Numbered from the stretch's first letter, positions 44,635-53,112 are shown. The stretch: DNA of 64,000 nt from Amycolatopsis sp. MtRt-6 (GCF_017308975.1 NZ_JADWPD010000002.1:62001-126000), one strand, 5' to 3'. Numbers and translations are program-made. Notes: generated by a model not told the origin, from the sequence alone.

Positions 44635-46308
44635 CTAGTGCGGCGGCAGCTCCCGGTTCTCCGTGATCAGCCCGTGCTCGGTCGCGACGTAGTGGAGGTA
44701 CGGCCGCCCCAGGTCGTCCGAGCCGGTGAACAGGGTCTTCGAGCGGCCGTCGGCCTCGGTGTTCACCCCGTTCGTGCGGGCCAGCACGCCGGATGAGGCC
44801 AGCCACTCGCGCGAAGCGCGCACCGGCCGCCAGTTCCGGCCGTCGCCGGTGAAGTCGCCGAGGACCTGGGTCATCTCCACCGACCCCGAGATCCGCAGGT
44901 TCTGGTCGTCGGTGACGTTCGCGGTCGCGTCGGTCGTCAGCGGGTACGACCAGGTGTGCCGGGCCGCCGAGCGCACGTGGCCGTCCACTGTGGACACCGA
45001 CGTCTGCTGGCCGGAGTCGGCCTGCACGACGTGCTGGGTGAAGCCGCCGCCGGTGACGTCGTCGCTGTTGCGGTAGTCGCGGGTGCGCTCGACGCGCGTG
45101 TACACGCGGCCGGCGGAGGTGTCGACGTAGCCGGCCGTCACGTCGTCGCGCTTCGCGGTGACCATGACGTTCACGCCGCCGGCGATGTCCTTGACCGTCG
45201 TCTGCCGGGCCGGCGCCGCGGCGACGTCGTGCCGGGTCAGGGCGCCGGACGTCCGCGCGGCGTTTTTGTCGGTGTAGAGCAGTAACGTCGGGACGACGGT
45301 GAACTCACCGCCGATGTCCGGGAAGGAGAAGGAGAGATCATGGGTACCGCCGTCGACGAGCCGGCCCGCGAACGGCGTCACGTCGTAGGTTTCGGCGTGC
45401 AGGCTGAAGGTGTCGATCGCCACGATCGGCCGCCACAGCTGCGGCACGATCCCGCCGGAGTAGATGTGCGGAAAGGTGAACGCGCTCCCGGCGGCAGTCC
45501 CGTCGATCGCGAAATTCGCTTCGCGGTACGGGCCCTTCCCGCAGAGACCGGCCGCCGGGTACTTCGCGGCGACCTCGTCCGGGACGTCGTCGAACCACTG
45601 CTCGTCGCAGCCGTGCCCTTCGAGCGTCACCTCGAGGTAGGCGCGGGTGATGTTGCGCGGCAGGTCCCGGGCAGTGAAGTGCACGGTGGGCGCGGCCGGC
45701 GTCGCGTCGGCGTGCCCGAACCCGGCGACGTGGCCGGGCGTCTCGGGCGCGGGGTGCGTGCGGTCGGCCTGGTAGTAGGTGAGCGTCACGGTCTGGGCGT
45801 AGACGCCGGTGTAGATCGGCGAGGTGTAGTTCTCGACACCGCCGTGGAAGGGCTGCGGGGTGCGCAGCAGCGCGCTGTAGGGCGTGAGGTCCTTGTCGAA
45901 GTGGTAGGTGATCGCGCGGCGGCCTTCGCCGCTGGGCTCCTGGGTCGTGCCCCACCACACCTCGGTGCCGCCGATCCGCAGGTCGCCGATCCGGTCGTAC
46001 TGCCGCCCGCTCACGGTGACGGTCTGGTCCATGACGACCTTCGCCCACGGCCCGGGGCAGGCCTTCGGCGGCGCCAGCGTGCCTTCGTAGTACTGCGGGC
46101 TGCCGTCGGCGGCGTTGGAGCGGAAGCCGTCGGCCAGCGTGACGCTGCAGTGCGGCGTGTCCGGCCGCGTGACCCCGGGCGCGATGGCGACGGGATTGTC
46201 CGTATCGCCTTCCACCACGGGCGAAGCCGAGGCGACCGCCCCGGCGAACACCCACGTCAGCACCAGGGACGAAAGGATCGCACCGATCAACACCAGTCGA
46301 TTCCGCAC
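44635..46308 (-). CDS. Secreted peptide-N-glycosidase A-like amidase
   Basis: This 557-residue secreted protein matches the PNGase A family (PF12222), which cleaves N-glycans from asparagine, including core-fucosylated plant-type glycans. Recognisable parts are CPGPWAKVVMDQTVTVSGRQ, DRIGDLRIGGTEVWWGTTQE, LEVTLEGHGCDEQWFDDVPD, CGKGPYREANFAIDGTAAGS and FPHIYSGGIVPQLWRPIVAI. A signal peptide lies at residues 1-32. The GTG start is at 46308. The family is well known in plants and fungi and rarer in bacteria. It complements the sialidase and alpha-galactosidase in the same window. Confidence 0.85.
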   Translation of the reverse strand: MRNRLVLIGAILSSLVLTWVFAGAVASASPVVEGDTDNPVAIAPGVTRPDTPHCSVTLADGFRSNAADGSPQYYEGTLAPPKACPGPWAKVVMDQTVTVSGRQYDRIGDLRIGGTEVWWGTTQEPSGEGRRAITYHFDKDLTPYSALLRTPQPFHGGVENYTSPIYTGVYAQTVTLTYYQADRTHPAPETPGHVAGFGHADATPAAPTVHFTARDLPRNITRAYLEVTLEGHGCDEQWFDDVPDEVAAKYPAAGLCGKGPYREANFAIDGTAAGSAFTFPHIYSGGIVPQLWRPIVAIDTFSLHAETYDVTPFAGRLVDGGTHDLSFSFPDIGGEFTVVPTLLLYTDKNAARTSGALTRHDVAAAPARQTTVKDIAGGVNVMVTAKRDDVTAGYVDTSAGRVYTRVERTRDYRNSDDVTGGGFTQHVVQADSGQQTSVSTVDGHVRSAARHTWSYPLTTDATANVTDDQNLRISGSVEMTQVLGDFTGDGRNWRPVRASREWLASSGVLARTNGVNTEADGRSKTLFTGSDDLGRPYLHYVATEHGLITENRELPPH

Positions 46309-46441
46309 GCGGCCACCCTATCCCTGCGGATCCCCGACGAACGGCTGGACATCCAGCGGACAAAGCCCGGTCACCCGGGCCTGAACCCTTGGTCCCGGCC
46401 ACCCACGTCCGTAGCATGCTCGGCGGGCGAGGGAGGTCGGC

Positions 46442-47128
46442 GTGAGCAGCCTGACCGGAGAATTTCCCCCGGGTAGCTTCCTGGCGAAGCTGCCGGAAAC
46501 GTCGAGAACCGGCCTGCTCGGCCTGGGCACGTTGCGCGAGTACTCCCCGGGCAAAGTGCTGCTCCGGGAGGGCGAACCGACCGCCCACGCCTTTGTGTTG
46601 GTGACCGGATTCGTCAAGGTGACGGCCACGACGCCCGAAGGCCACCTGGCGTTGCTCGCGATCCGTGCCGCCGGCGAGCTGATCGGTGAGCTCGCGAGCA
46701 TGGACGGGCAACCCCGGGTCGCGACGGTCACCTGTGCCGGGCGGGTCCGCGCCCGGCTCGTCCCCCAGCCCGAGTTCCGCCGCTTCCTCACCAGCCACCC
46801 CGACGTGGCCCTCGCGGTCGGCAGCAGCGTGGCCGGCAAGCTGCGCTGGGCCACCCGGCGCCGGGTCGATTTCGGAAGCCGCGAAGTGCGGATCCGGCTC
46901 GCGAGGGTGCTACTCGAGCTCGCCGCCGCGTACGGCTCGGCCGCCTGCGCCGGTGTCGAAATCGGCGTGGACCTCACCCAGCCCGAGCTCGCCGGCCTGG
47001 TTGGCGCCGCCGAGCCGACGGTGCATCGCGCGCTCGCCGGGTTCCGGCACGCCGGTCTCGTCGGCACCGGCTACCGGCGGATCACCGTGATCGACCGCGC
47101 GCGGCTGGAAGCCGTTGCCGACGGGTGA
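46442..47128 (+). CDS. Crp/Fnr-type cyclic-nucleotide-binding regulator 1
   Basis: This 228-residue regulator has an N-terminal cNMP-binding beta roll (LREYSPGKVLLREGEPTAH, FVLVTGFVKVTA) with a plausible phosphate-binding cassette GELIGELASMDGQPRVATV containing the Glu and Arg that hold cyclic nucleotide, and a C-terminal winged helix (LTQPELAGLVGAAEPTVHRA LAGFRHAGLV). It has no iron-sulfur cysteines, so it is Crp-like rather than Fnr. GGGAGG precedes the GTG start. It is convergent with the PycTM-like gene with no gap, and paralogous to the gene at 47789. It may read out a cyclic nucleotide made by the nearby cyclase-like protein. Confidence 0.9.
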   Translation: MSSLTGEFPPGSFLAKLPETSRTGLLGLGTLREYSPGKVLLREGEPTAHAFVLVTGFVKVTATTPEGHLALLAIRAAGELIGELASMDGQPRVATVTCAGRVRARLVPQPEFRRFLTSHPDVALAVGSSVAGKLRWATRRRVDFGSREVRIRLARVLLELAAAYGSAACAGVEIGVDLTQPELAGLVGAAEPTVHRALAGFRHAGLVGTGYRRITVIDRARLEAVADG

Positions 47129-47659
47129 TCAAGCGAGCGCGTTGACCACGAGCAGCAGCGGACCGCACAGGAACAGGACGGCGGTGCCGGCCAGGGCCCG
47201 CCGGACGTGGCGGTGCTTGACCATCGCCAGGTCCGCCAGGAGCCGCGACACCTGATGGGCTTCGGCGCACTGCCGGCGCACCGGGCCGGACACGGTCGTG
47301 ACGCCGCCGCCCGCGACGGTCGGGAAGGCGAACCGGTTGGGTACCGCGAGGCGCTCCGTCCGCGGCCGCAGGGCTTGGACCAGCTCATAAGCCGAATAAC
47401 CGTAGCCCGTGACGAAGCAGGCCAAGATCGCGAACACGGCGGTCCGGAGCCAGGTGGCCGGCTGGACCGCCGGCAGGAAAGCCAGCTGCGCGGCGACGAG
47501 TGCCGTTATCGCGCTCTGCACGGCGACCACGGTGCGCACTTTGTCGTCCGCGTGCTGCACCGCGCCCTGGAACGACATGATCGTGCTCAACGCGGTGTCC
47601 AGCTCGCGCACCAGTTCTGCATCCTTCGCCAGCGCGCGGTCGACCGCTCTGGGGCTCAT
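47129..47659 (-). CDS. Pycsar effector (PycTM/DUF5706)-like membrane protein
   Basis: This 176-residue protein has an N-terminal helix, then the ADDK motif (residues 37-40) at the entry to TM1 (43-64), TM2 (71-92) ending in ALRPRT, and a cytoplasmic segment with HQVSRLLADLAMVKHRHVRR A leading to TM3 (155-174). This order (A-D-x-K, two helices, RPR, a Q-x3-L-A-x2-K helix and a third TM) is the Pycsar effector PycTM / DUF5706 pattern, in which a cyclic pyrimidine nucleotide triggers membrane damage. The ATG at 47659 has GGAG about 8 bases upstream. It is divergent from the second Crp gene and sits between the two Crp genes. Family membership is by pattern recognition. Confidence 0.7.
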   Translation of the reverse strand: MSPRAVDRALAKDAELVRELDTALSTIMSFQGAVQHADDKVRTVVAVQSAITALVAAQLAFLPAVQPATWLRTAVFAILACFVTGYGYSAYELVQALRPRTERLAVPNRFAFPTVAGGGVTTVSGPVRRQCAEAHQVSRLLADLAMVKHRHVRRALAGTAVLFLCGPLLLVVNALA

Positions 47660-47788
47660 TCACGACTCCGTTCTCCCGCTCCCAGATTCGCGTGGTCGGC
47701 CCGGCCGCACCCCATCGGAAGACGGGATCACCAGAAGCGATGCGGGCTTCCCTGGCGTAACAACCCACGCACGCGCCGCGACTGGAGC

Positions 47789-48547
47789 GTGCGGACCCCG
47801 GGGGTAACGCTGAACCAGCAACGGAATTGGCCGGCGGACTCGGTGCTCGGGCTGTTGGGCGCGCGCACCCGGACCGCGCTGCTCGACCTCGGCAACTCGG
47901 TGACCTACGGGCCCCGGCAGATCGTCATCAGGCAGGGCGAGCCGAGCCATCACGTGGTGATTCCGCTGGCCGGCGCGCTCAAGGTCGTCGTCGACACCGA
48001 GTTCGGCCGTCCGGTCCTGCTCGCACTGCGCGGCCCGGGTGACATCCTCGGCGAGATGTCCGTTTTCGAGGGGCGGTCGCGTTCGGCCAACGTGCAGACC
48101 TGCACGCCGGTGCAGGCGAGACTCGTCGGCAAGGCCCGGTTCAACGAGTTCCTGGACCGCCATCCCGATGTCTGGCGGGCCGTGGCCAGTTCCCTGAGCA
48201 CCCGGCTCCACTGGGCGAACAGCCGCCGCGCCGAAATCCTCAGCTGTCCGGCGCCCCTGCGCGTCGGCCGGGTGCTGGCCGACATCGTCCAGCGCCACGG
48301 TCACCGCGCCGGCGAGGGCTGGATCCTCGATCTGTCGCTCACCCAGGCCGAACTCGCCTCGCTCAGCGGAGTCGCGCTGAGCACCTTCGAGAAGACGACG
48401 CAGCGCCTCCACCGGTGGGGTGTCCTCCGCAGCGAGTATCGACGCATCGTTGTCGACGACCTCGCCGCGCTGCTCCGATTCGGCCGCCTCGCCGAGCAGA
48501 ACCCGTATCTGTACGGGGTCGACGACCCGGATGTGGCTCAGAGTTAG
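47789..48547 (+). CDS. Crp/Fnr-type cyclic-nucleotide-binding regulator 2
   Basis: This 252-residue regulator has a cNMP-binding domain (YGPRQIVIRQGEPSHHVVIP LAGALKVV) with the cassette GDILGEMSVFEGRSRSANV, where the conserved Glu and Arg remain, and a winged helix LTQAELASLSGVALSTFEKT TQRLHRWGVLRS. It is a paralogue of the gene at 46442. I chose the GTG at 47789; start sites here are uncertain, as CTG 47810 is also in frame and no strong ribosome site exists. It is divergent from the PycTM-like gene and 31 bases before the cyclase-like gene, with which it is probably cotranscribed. Confidence 0.85.
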   Translation: MRTPGVTLNQQRNWPADSVLGLLGARTRTALLDLGNSVTYGPRQIVIRQGEPSHHVVIPLAGALKVVVDTEFGRPVLLALRGPGDILGEMSVFEGRSRSANVQTCTPVQARLVGKARFNEFLDRHPDVWRAVASSLSTRLHWANSRRAEILSCPAPLRVGRVLADIVQRHGHRAGEGWILDLSLTQAELASLSGVALSTFEKTTQRLHRWGVLRSEYRRIVVDDLAALLRFGRLAEQNPYLYGVDDPDVAQS

Positions 48548-48578
48548 GAGAATTCTCAGTCGATCACCAGAGGTCACC

Positions 48579-49832
48579 GTGACGGATGACAACCAGTTCG
48601 CCCGGATGCTCCTGCTCGCGGTGGACGCCTGGCGTTACGGGACCCGGGATGACCGGCAGCAGCACGACCTGCAGCGGGCGCTCGCCGAGGCCCTCCGGGA
48701 GGCCGCGACGCGCAGCGGGCTCGATCCGGCGCGGTGGCGACGGCAGGAGGCCGGCGACGGGCTGTTCGCCGTCGTCACCGACGAAGGCGCCGAGCCCAAG
48801 GTGATCGGTCCCTTCATCCGGGAATTGGACGAGTGGCTCGGCCGGCACAACCACGACCTCCGGCCGCGCGCCCGGCTGCGGCTGCGGGTGGCGGTCCACC
48901 ACGGCGTCACACTGTCGGCGGCGCTCGGGTTCGCCGGCGACGCGCCGGTCCACGTCTGCCGGCTCCGCGACGCCCGTGCGGTCCGGGAGGCGCTCGAAGT
49001 GTTTCCCGAGGTGAACCTCGTACTCGCCGTGTCCGAACCGATCTTCGAAGGCTCGGTCCGCCGACGCCACACGTCGTTGGCGGCGAAGGATTTCACGCGG
49101 GTCGAAGTCGGCGACCCGGCGAAGCAGTTCTTCGCGACGACGTGGGTGTACGTGCCCGGAGTCGCCAGCGAGCGTGTCGGCGCCTGTCTCGGCACCTTGG
49201 CCGTGAGCCTGCGGTTCGCCGGGGCGGCCGCACCTGCCCCCGGTTTCTTCGAACAGGTCCTCCGGCCGTCCTTCGAAGCCGTCGGCGTGGCCGCGCCGGA
49301 CAGCGAGGAGCCGACATTCTGCGTGCCTGCCGAGCTCGCCGGAACGGCCCTGACCGGGCGCTGGATCGAGGAGGTGCGCACAGCAGTCACCACGCACTTC
49401 CCCCTGGCCCGCATGGCCGTCGGCATCGCGTTGGCCGCGGACCCGGCGGCCGCCCGCGCCGAGGCCGCCGAACTCGCCGGCGCGGAACCAGCCGCCCGCC
49501 TGCTGACCGCCACGGGTCGGGGGCGGCTCGTGATCATCGTGTCCGAACGGGTCCACGACGTGGTGGTGGCCCGAGGCGGCCGCCTGGTGTTCCCGGAGTC
49601 CTACCGACGGCCCGAAGGGGAAACCGGTTGCTGGATCAGGGTTCCCGGACATTCGGTGCCCCCGGAAGCCGGGCCGGCCCCGGATTCGCCGCCAGCCGGT
49701 GCCGAGATCCCGGCTGCCGGCCAGTCCTTCTCCGCCACCACGCACGGAGACCGCTCGCCGATCCTTGGCCAGAGCACCTTCACCGCCCCGGTCATCCTGG
49801 GCGACGTCAACCGGTACGGAGGTCCCCGATGA
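48579..49832 (+). CDS. Class III nucleotidyl-cyclase-like protein, tandem domain
   Basis: This 417-residue protein begins with a cyclase-like domain: Asp16 in LLLAVDAWRYGTRDDRQQ and Asp60 in RRQEAGDGLFAVV are the two metal positions, followed by RVAVHHGV and AVSEPIFEGSVRRRH. A second, degenerate copy of the C-terminal part (IIVSERVHDVVVARGG, GCWIRVPG) follows at about residues 300-350. The tail QSTFTAPVILGDVNRYG (about 396-412) resembles amyloid-like C-terminal motifs. The GTG start has AGAGG upstream. It overlaps the next gene as ATGA. It may make the nucleotide sensed by the Crp proteins and PycTM-like protein; this is inference. Confidence 0.72.
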   Translation: MTDDNQFARMLLLAVDAWRYGTRDDRQQHDLQRALAEALREAATRSGLDPARWRRQEAGDGLFAVVTDEGAEPKVIGPFIRELDEWLGRHNHDLRPRARLRLRVAVHHGVTLSAALGFAGDAPVHVCRLRDARAVREALEVFPEVNLVLAVSEPIFEGSVRRRHTSLAAKDFTRVEVGDPAKQFFATTWVYVPGVASERVGACLGTLAVSLRFAGAAAPAPGFFEQVLRPSFEAVGVAAPDSEEPTFCVPAELAGTALTGRWIEEVRTAVTTHFPLARMAVGIALAADPAAARAEAAELAGAEPAARLLTATGRGRLVIIVSERVHDVVVARGGRLVFPESYRRPEGETGCWIRVPGHSVPPEAGPAPDSPPAGAEIPAAGQSFSATTHGDRSPILGQSTFTAPVILGDVNRYGGPR

Positions 49833-52096
49833 CCGACGCATCGAGCACGCCGCCGGACAGTTCCACCCCGGCGGCCGCGGACCAACCGGATGCCCATACG
49901 GGACCGGGCTCCGGGGACAAGACCGACGACAACCTGCTCGGCGACGAGAAGCGCGGTTTCACCGAAAGTTTCAAGCAGGGGCAGCACTTCTTGTCCCCGG
50001 AGGTCAACCAGTACGCCCGATCCGCGTTGCTCACCGGGAACAACATCAAAGAGCTGCAGATCGGCGATCGGACCCAGATCTTCGTCGGGCACACCGTTTC
50101 GCGCACGTCCGGATCGGTCCGTGAGGAAGTCCTGAGCTGGATCCGGGAACGCTACCTCGAGGTCTCCGGGTACGGGGAAATGCTTCGTGCGCTCCGAACC
50201 AACCGGGTGCTCCTGCTGCGCGGCCAGCCGGGCACCGGACGTGTCACCACCGCCCTGCACCTGCTGGACCACCTGGCGCCCGGTCGGGTGTTCCGCCTGG
50301 AAAGCGGTGAGACCGTCAAGTCGCTGACCGACGCCGGACTGCCCGAAAACAACGCCGGGTACGTCGCCGAGGTCCCGCGCCGGATCGCGGGTTCGCTCAC
50401 CGAGACACACCTAGAGAAACTGCACGGGCTGCTGAAGGACCATGACGCTTACTGCGTCCTGGTCGGCGAAACCGATCCCCGGCCTTCCGACGTCTTCGGC
50501 GACTACGCGCACGACTACACCGCCCCGGACGCCGGGGCGCTGCTGGAGAGGCACGCTTCGCATGAAGCCCGCACCGAAGACACGGAGGACTTCGAGGACC
50601 GGATGTCCGGGTTGCGGGAGGCGGACTGGGTCGCCAGGGCGCTGGGCCCCTGCCCCCGCCCCCTCGAATCCGTCCGCATGGCGGCCATGCTCGCCCGGCA
50701 CGCGAGAGGCCGGATCACCCGGATCGACGTCGAGCGCGAGGCCGCGCGCGCGGTGTACTTCCAGATCACCGAGTGGTTCGCCGGGCTCCAGGCCGCGCCC
50801 CCGGGTGAAGAGCGGGACGAGGCACTGCGCCTTGCCGCCTTCCGGATCGCGCTGGCCGTGCTCAACAAATCGCCCTACCACCTCGTCGCCGAGGCGGCCG
50901 GGCGGCTGGCGGGCCGGCTCATCACCGCGACCGGCGCGACCGGGACGCGGCGCACGTCCCTGTTCACCGATGATCAGGAACACCGCCTCCCGGCCCTGCG
51001 CGCGAAGGTGATCGACGGTTACACCACCTTCGGCCAGGAGCTCGTTCCCATGCCGCTGCTGGTCTTCCACGACGAGCGGTACCCCAGTGCCGTGCTCGAG
51101 TACGTCTGGGACAACCACCACCGCATGCGGGACGCCATCACCTGGTGGCTGACCAAGCTCAGCAAGGATGCCCGTGCGCTCGTGTGGGTTCGCGCCGCCC
51201 AGGCAACCGGCTTCCTCTGCGGGCTCGACTTCGTCTACGGCTACACGAAGATGATCGCCTCGGGAGCCTTCGCCGCCCCCACCAAGAAGAACTCGTGGCA
51301 GCGCCGCATGTCCGCGGCCATCGCACTGGACCAGGCAGCGCAGAACGAAGACCTCCGGCCGGCGATCCGGCGCATGCTGCGCCGCTGGTGCCGTTCCGGA
51401 AGTTACACCGCGCGCTGGACCGCCGCGGCGGCACAGGGATTCACCCTCGGGCGGCGTTACGTCACGGAATCGCTGAACGAGCTGCGTATCATCGGGACAC
51501 CCGCGGAGCGCCCCTCGTTCGGCGGGGTTGACGAAGGGCTCGTCTGGGCGGCCGGCTTCAGCATCGCGAAACTGCTGGCGTTCGGTGAGATCCGTCCGGT
51601 ACTCGACTGTCTCGGCCGGTGGATCCGGAGTGAGCGCAGCAGTCTCCGCCGGCTGGCGCTGAACGCGGTCGACCAGCTGACGGACCTGTACGGGTTCGAA
51701 CTCGACTACCTGCACATCGCCGCGGGCAGCGAACGGCCCGAGCTCCCCGCCGCGGCGCAGAAGTGGCCGTTGCTGCTCACCCTTCAGTGGCAGCAGCCCG
51801 CGCTCACCGAGCCGATCGCCGACCTGCTCCGCCAGTCGCTGCGCGCCCGGGCCGGCGGCTCCGTGGCGAAACAGGTCCTCGGCAAATGGGTCCGCGTCGC
51901 CGAGCGCGACGCCGAATGCCTGGAGACGCTGGCCCGGTTCCTCCCCTACGTCGTCGACGCGAAAAGCGACCGGCTCCGGCTGAAGCACCTGATCGAGCGG
52001 CTCCAGGTGGATTGGGCCGATCCGCTCCGGACGGAGGTGGCGGCCCGGTTGACCGACGCCGTCCACGCCCGAGAAGAAAGGTATCTACCGGCATGA
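49829..52096 (+). CDS. Large NTPase-like protein with degenerate P-loop and helical C-terminus
   Basis: This 755-residue protein is unfamiliar. Its N-terminal ~90 residues are acidic and end with LLTGNNIKELQIGDRTQIFVG (residues 68-88), which looks like a beta-arch/amyloid-like motif. A P-loop follows in VLLLRGQPGTGRVTTALHLL (GQPGTGRVT at 132-140), in which the Walker A lysine is arginine; a Walker-B-like strand is AYCVLVGETD. The rest (about 250-755) is helical, without recognisable repeats. The start is coupled to the cyclase-like gene (ATGA). The order suggests a STAND-like sensor or scaffold, but this is not proven. Confidence 0.6.
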   Translation: MTDASSTPPDSSTPAAADQPDAHTGPGSGDKTDDNLLGDEKRGFTESFKQGQHFLSPEVNQYARSALLTGNNIKELQIGDRTQIFVGHTVSRTSGSVREEVLSWIRERYLEVSGYGEMLRALRTNRVLLLRGQPGTGRVTTALHLLDHLAPGRVFRLESGETVKSLTDAGLPENNAGYVAEVPRRIAGSLTETHLEKLHGLLKDHDAYCVLVGETDPRPSDVFGDYAHDYTAPDAGALLERHASHEARTEDTEDFEDRMSGLREADWVARALGPCPRPLESVRMAAMLARHARGRITRIDVEREAARAVYFQITEWFAGLQAAPPGEERDEALRLAAFRIALAVLNKSPYHLVAEAAGRLAGRLITATGATGTRRTSLFTDDQEHRLPALRAKVIDGYTTFGQELVPMPLLVFHDERYPSAVLEYVWDNHHRMRDAITWWLTKLSKDARALVWVRAAQATGFLCGLDFVYGYTKMIASGAFAAPTKKNSWQRRMSAAIALDQAAQNEDLRPAIRRMLRRWCRSGSYTARWTAAAAQGFTLGRRYVTESLNELRIIGTPAERPSFGGVDEGLVWAAGFSIAKLLAFGEIRPVLDCLGRWIRSERSSLRRLALNAVDQLTDLYGFELDYLHIAAGSERPELPAAAQKWPLLLTLQWQQPALTEPIADLLRQSLRARAGGSVAKQVLGKWVRVAERDAECLETLARFLPYVVDAKSDRLRLKHLIERLQVDWADPLRTEVAARLTDAVHAREERYLPA

Positions 52097-53103
52097 GTGA
52101 CGAACAGAAATCGGACGAAACCCCGCCGGCCACCGCGCCGGAGCCAGCCGCCCCACCGGCAGCCAACTGGCGGGAAGACGCGAAGCAGGAGGACGCCCCG
52201 GAAGAGGAGGTCCGGACCGTCGAGCCGTCGAACTTCGCACCGCTCGTCGGGGAGTACCGGGTCGGCCGGCTGAACTTCCTCGTCCGCCGCGCCCCGGCCC
52301 GGCCCTGGACGGCGATGGTCTTCGTCCGCAAGAACGGAGCCATGACGACCTTCCGCGGCGGGAAGCAGCCGACCGTGCGCAAGATGCTGTGGGGCGGGTT
52401 CCGCAGCCAGTACGAAGTGGACGTGTCCCTGCGGCGGCTGACCCTGGGCGTCACCCTGCCAAGCGCCGGCGACGCTTTCGTCTTCCGGGCGGCGGTCGAC
52501 GTGCAGTGGCGGGTCGTCGACCCGGAGCTGGTGGTGCGAAGCGGCATCACCGACGTTCGCCGGGTCCTCGTCCCGCAGCTGCTCGAAGGGCTGCGGCAGG
52601 AGACCAGGTCGCTGCAGATCGGCGCCGTCGAATCCGCGGAGAAGGCAGCGGCCGCCCGCTTCGAGTCAGCCTGGCTGGAGGCGGAACACGGGCTCTGGAC
52701 GAAGGTGCTCGTGCGGCTGCGCATGGACAAGCAGACCGAGCACAACCTGCGCCTGACGTCCGAGGTTCAGGCCTTCAAGACCCTGATCGAAGGCGGGGAC
52801 ATCGACCAGTTCGCGCTCCAGCTGGCGCAGAACCCGCAGCAGGTGGCCCAGGTGGTCGAGGCGCTCGTCAAAGAGCGGGACACCCACCGGAGGGAGGTGT
52901 TCGACTTCGTCAACAATCTGCTCGCATCGGACGCGCTGGACCGCTGGCAGATCGACGATCAGGTCCGGGTCACGCTGGAGTGGCTCAAGGTCTCGATCAA
53001 CCGCGTCATCTCCGGGACCGACGAGGCCCGTCAGCTATCGTTCGGCAGCACTCCGCCGGCACCGGCAGGCGGCCGGGAGAACGGGGTGACCTCCGAGGCC
53101 TGA
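52093..53103 (+). CDS. SPFH/band-7-like protein
   Basis: This 336-residue protein has a Pro/Glu-rich N-terminus (about 1-60) and a beta/alpha domain with YEVDVSLRRLTLGVTLPSAG, FRAAVDVQWRVVDPELVVRS, GITDVRRVLVPQLLEGLRQE TRSLQIGAVESAEKA, the pattern of SPFH (stomatin/flotillin) domains, then a helical part. It lacks an obvious membrane helix. The ATG overlaps the previous stop (ATGA), so the three genes are one translational unit. SPFH proteins scaffold membrane platforms, including in some anti-phage systems; a similar role here is inference. Confidence 0.6.
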   Translation: MSDEQKSDETPPATAPEPAAPPAANWREDAKQEDAPEEEVRTVEPSNFAPLVGEYRVGRLNFLVRRAPARPWTAMVFVRKNGAMTTFRGGKQPTVRKMLWGGFRSQYEVDVSLRRLTLGVTLPSAGDAFVFRAAVDVQWRVVDPELVVRSGITDVRRVLVPQLLEGLRQETRSLQIGAVESAEKAAAARFESAWLEAEHGLWTKVLVRLRMDKQTEHNLRLTSEVQAFKTLIEGGDIDQFALQLAQNPQQVAQVVEALVKERDTHRREVFDFVNNLLASDALDRWQIDDQVRVTLEWLKVSINRVISGTDEARQLSFGSTPPAPAGGRENGVTSEA

Positions 53104-53112
53104 AACGTTTCA
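53101..53112 (+). promoter_or_regulatory. LacI operator TGAAACGTTTCA
   Basis: A perfect 12-base palindrome of the classical LacI/GalR type lies 38 bases before the lacI-type gene, beginning on the stop codon of the SPFH-like gene. It fits autorepression. A weaker related sequence (TAAATCGTTTGG, 54156-54167) precedes the MFS gene downstream. Confidence 0.85.

Noticed and set aside
46442..48547. Calling the two Crp-like genes Fnr oxygen sensors
   Set aside because: No N-terminal cysteine cluster for an iron-sulfur site; cNMP cassette residues are present instead.
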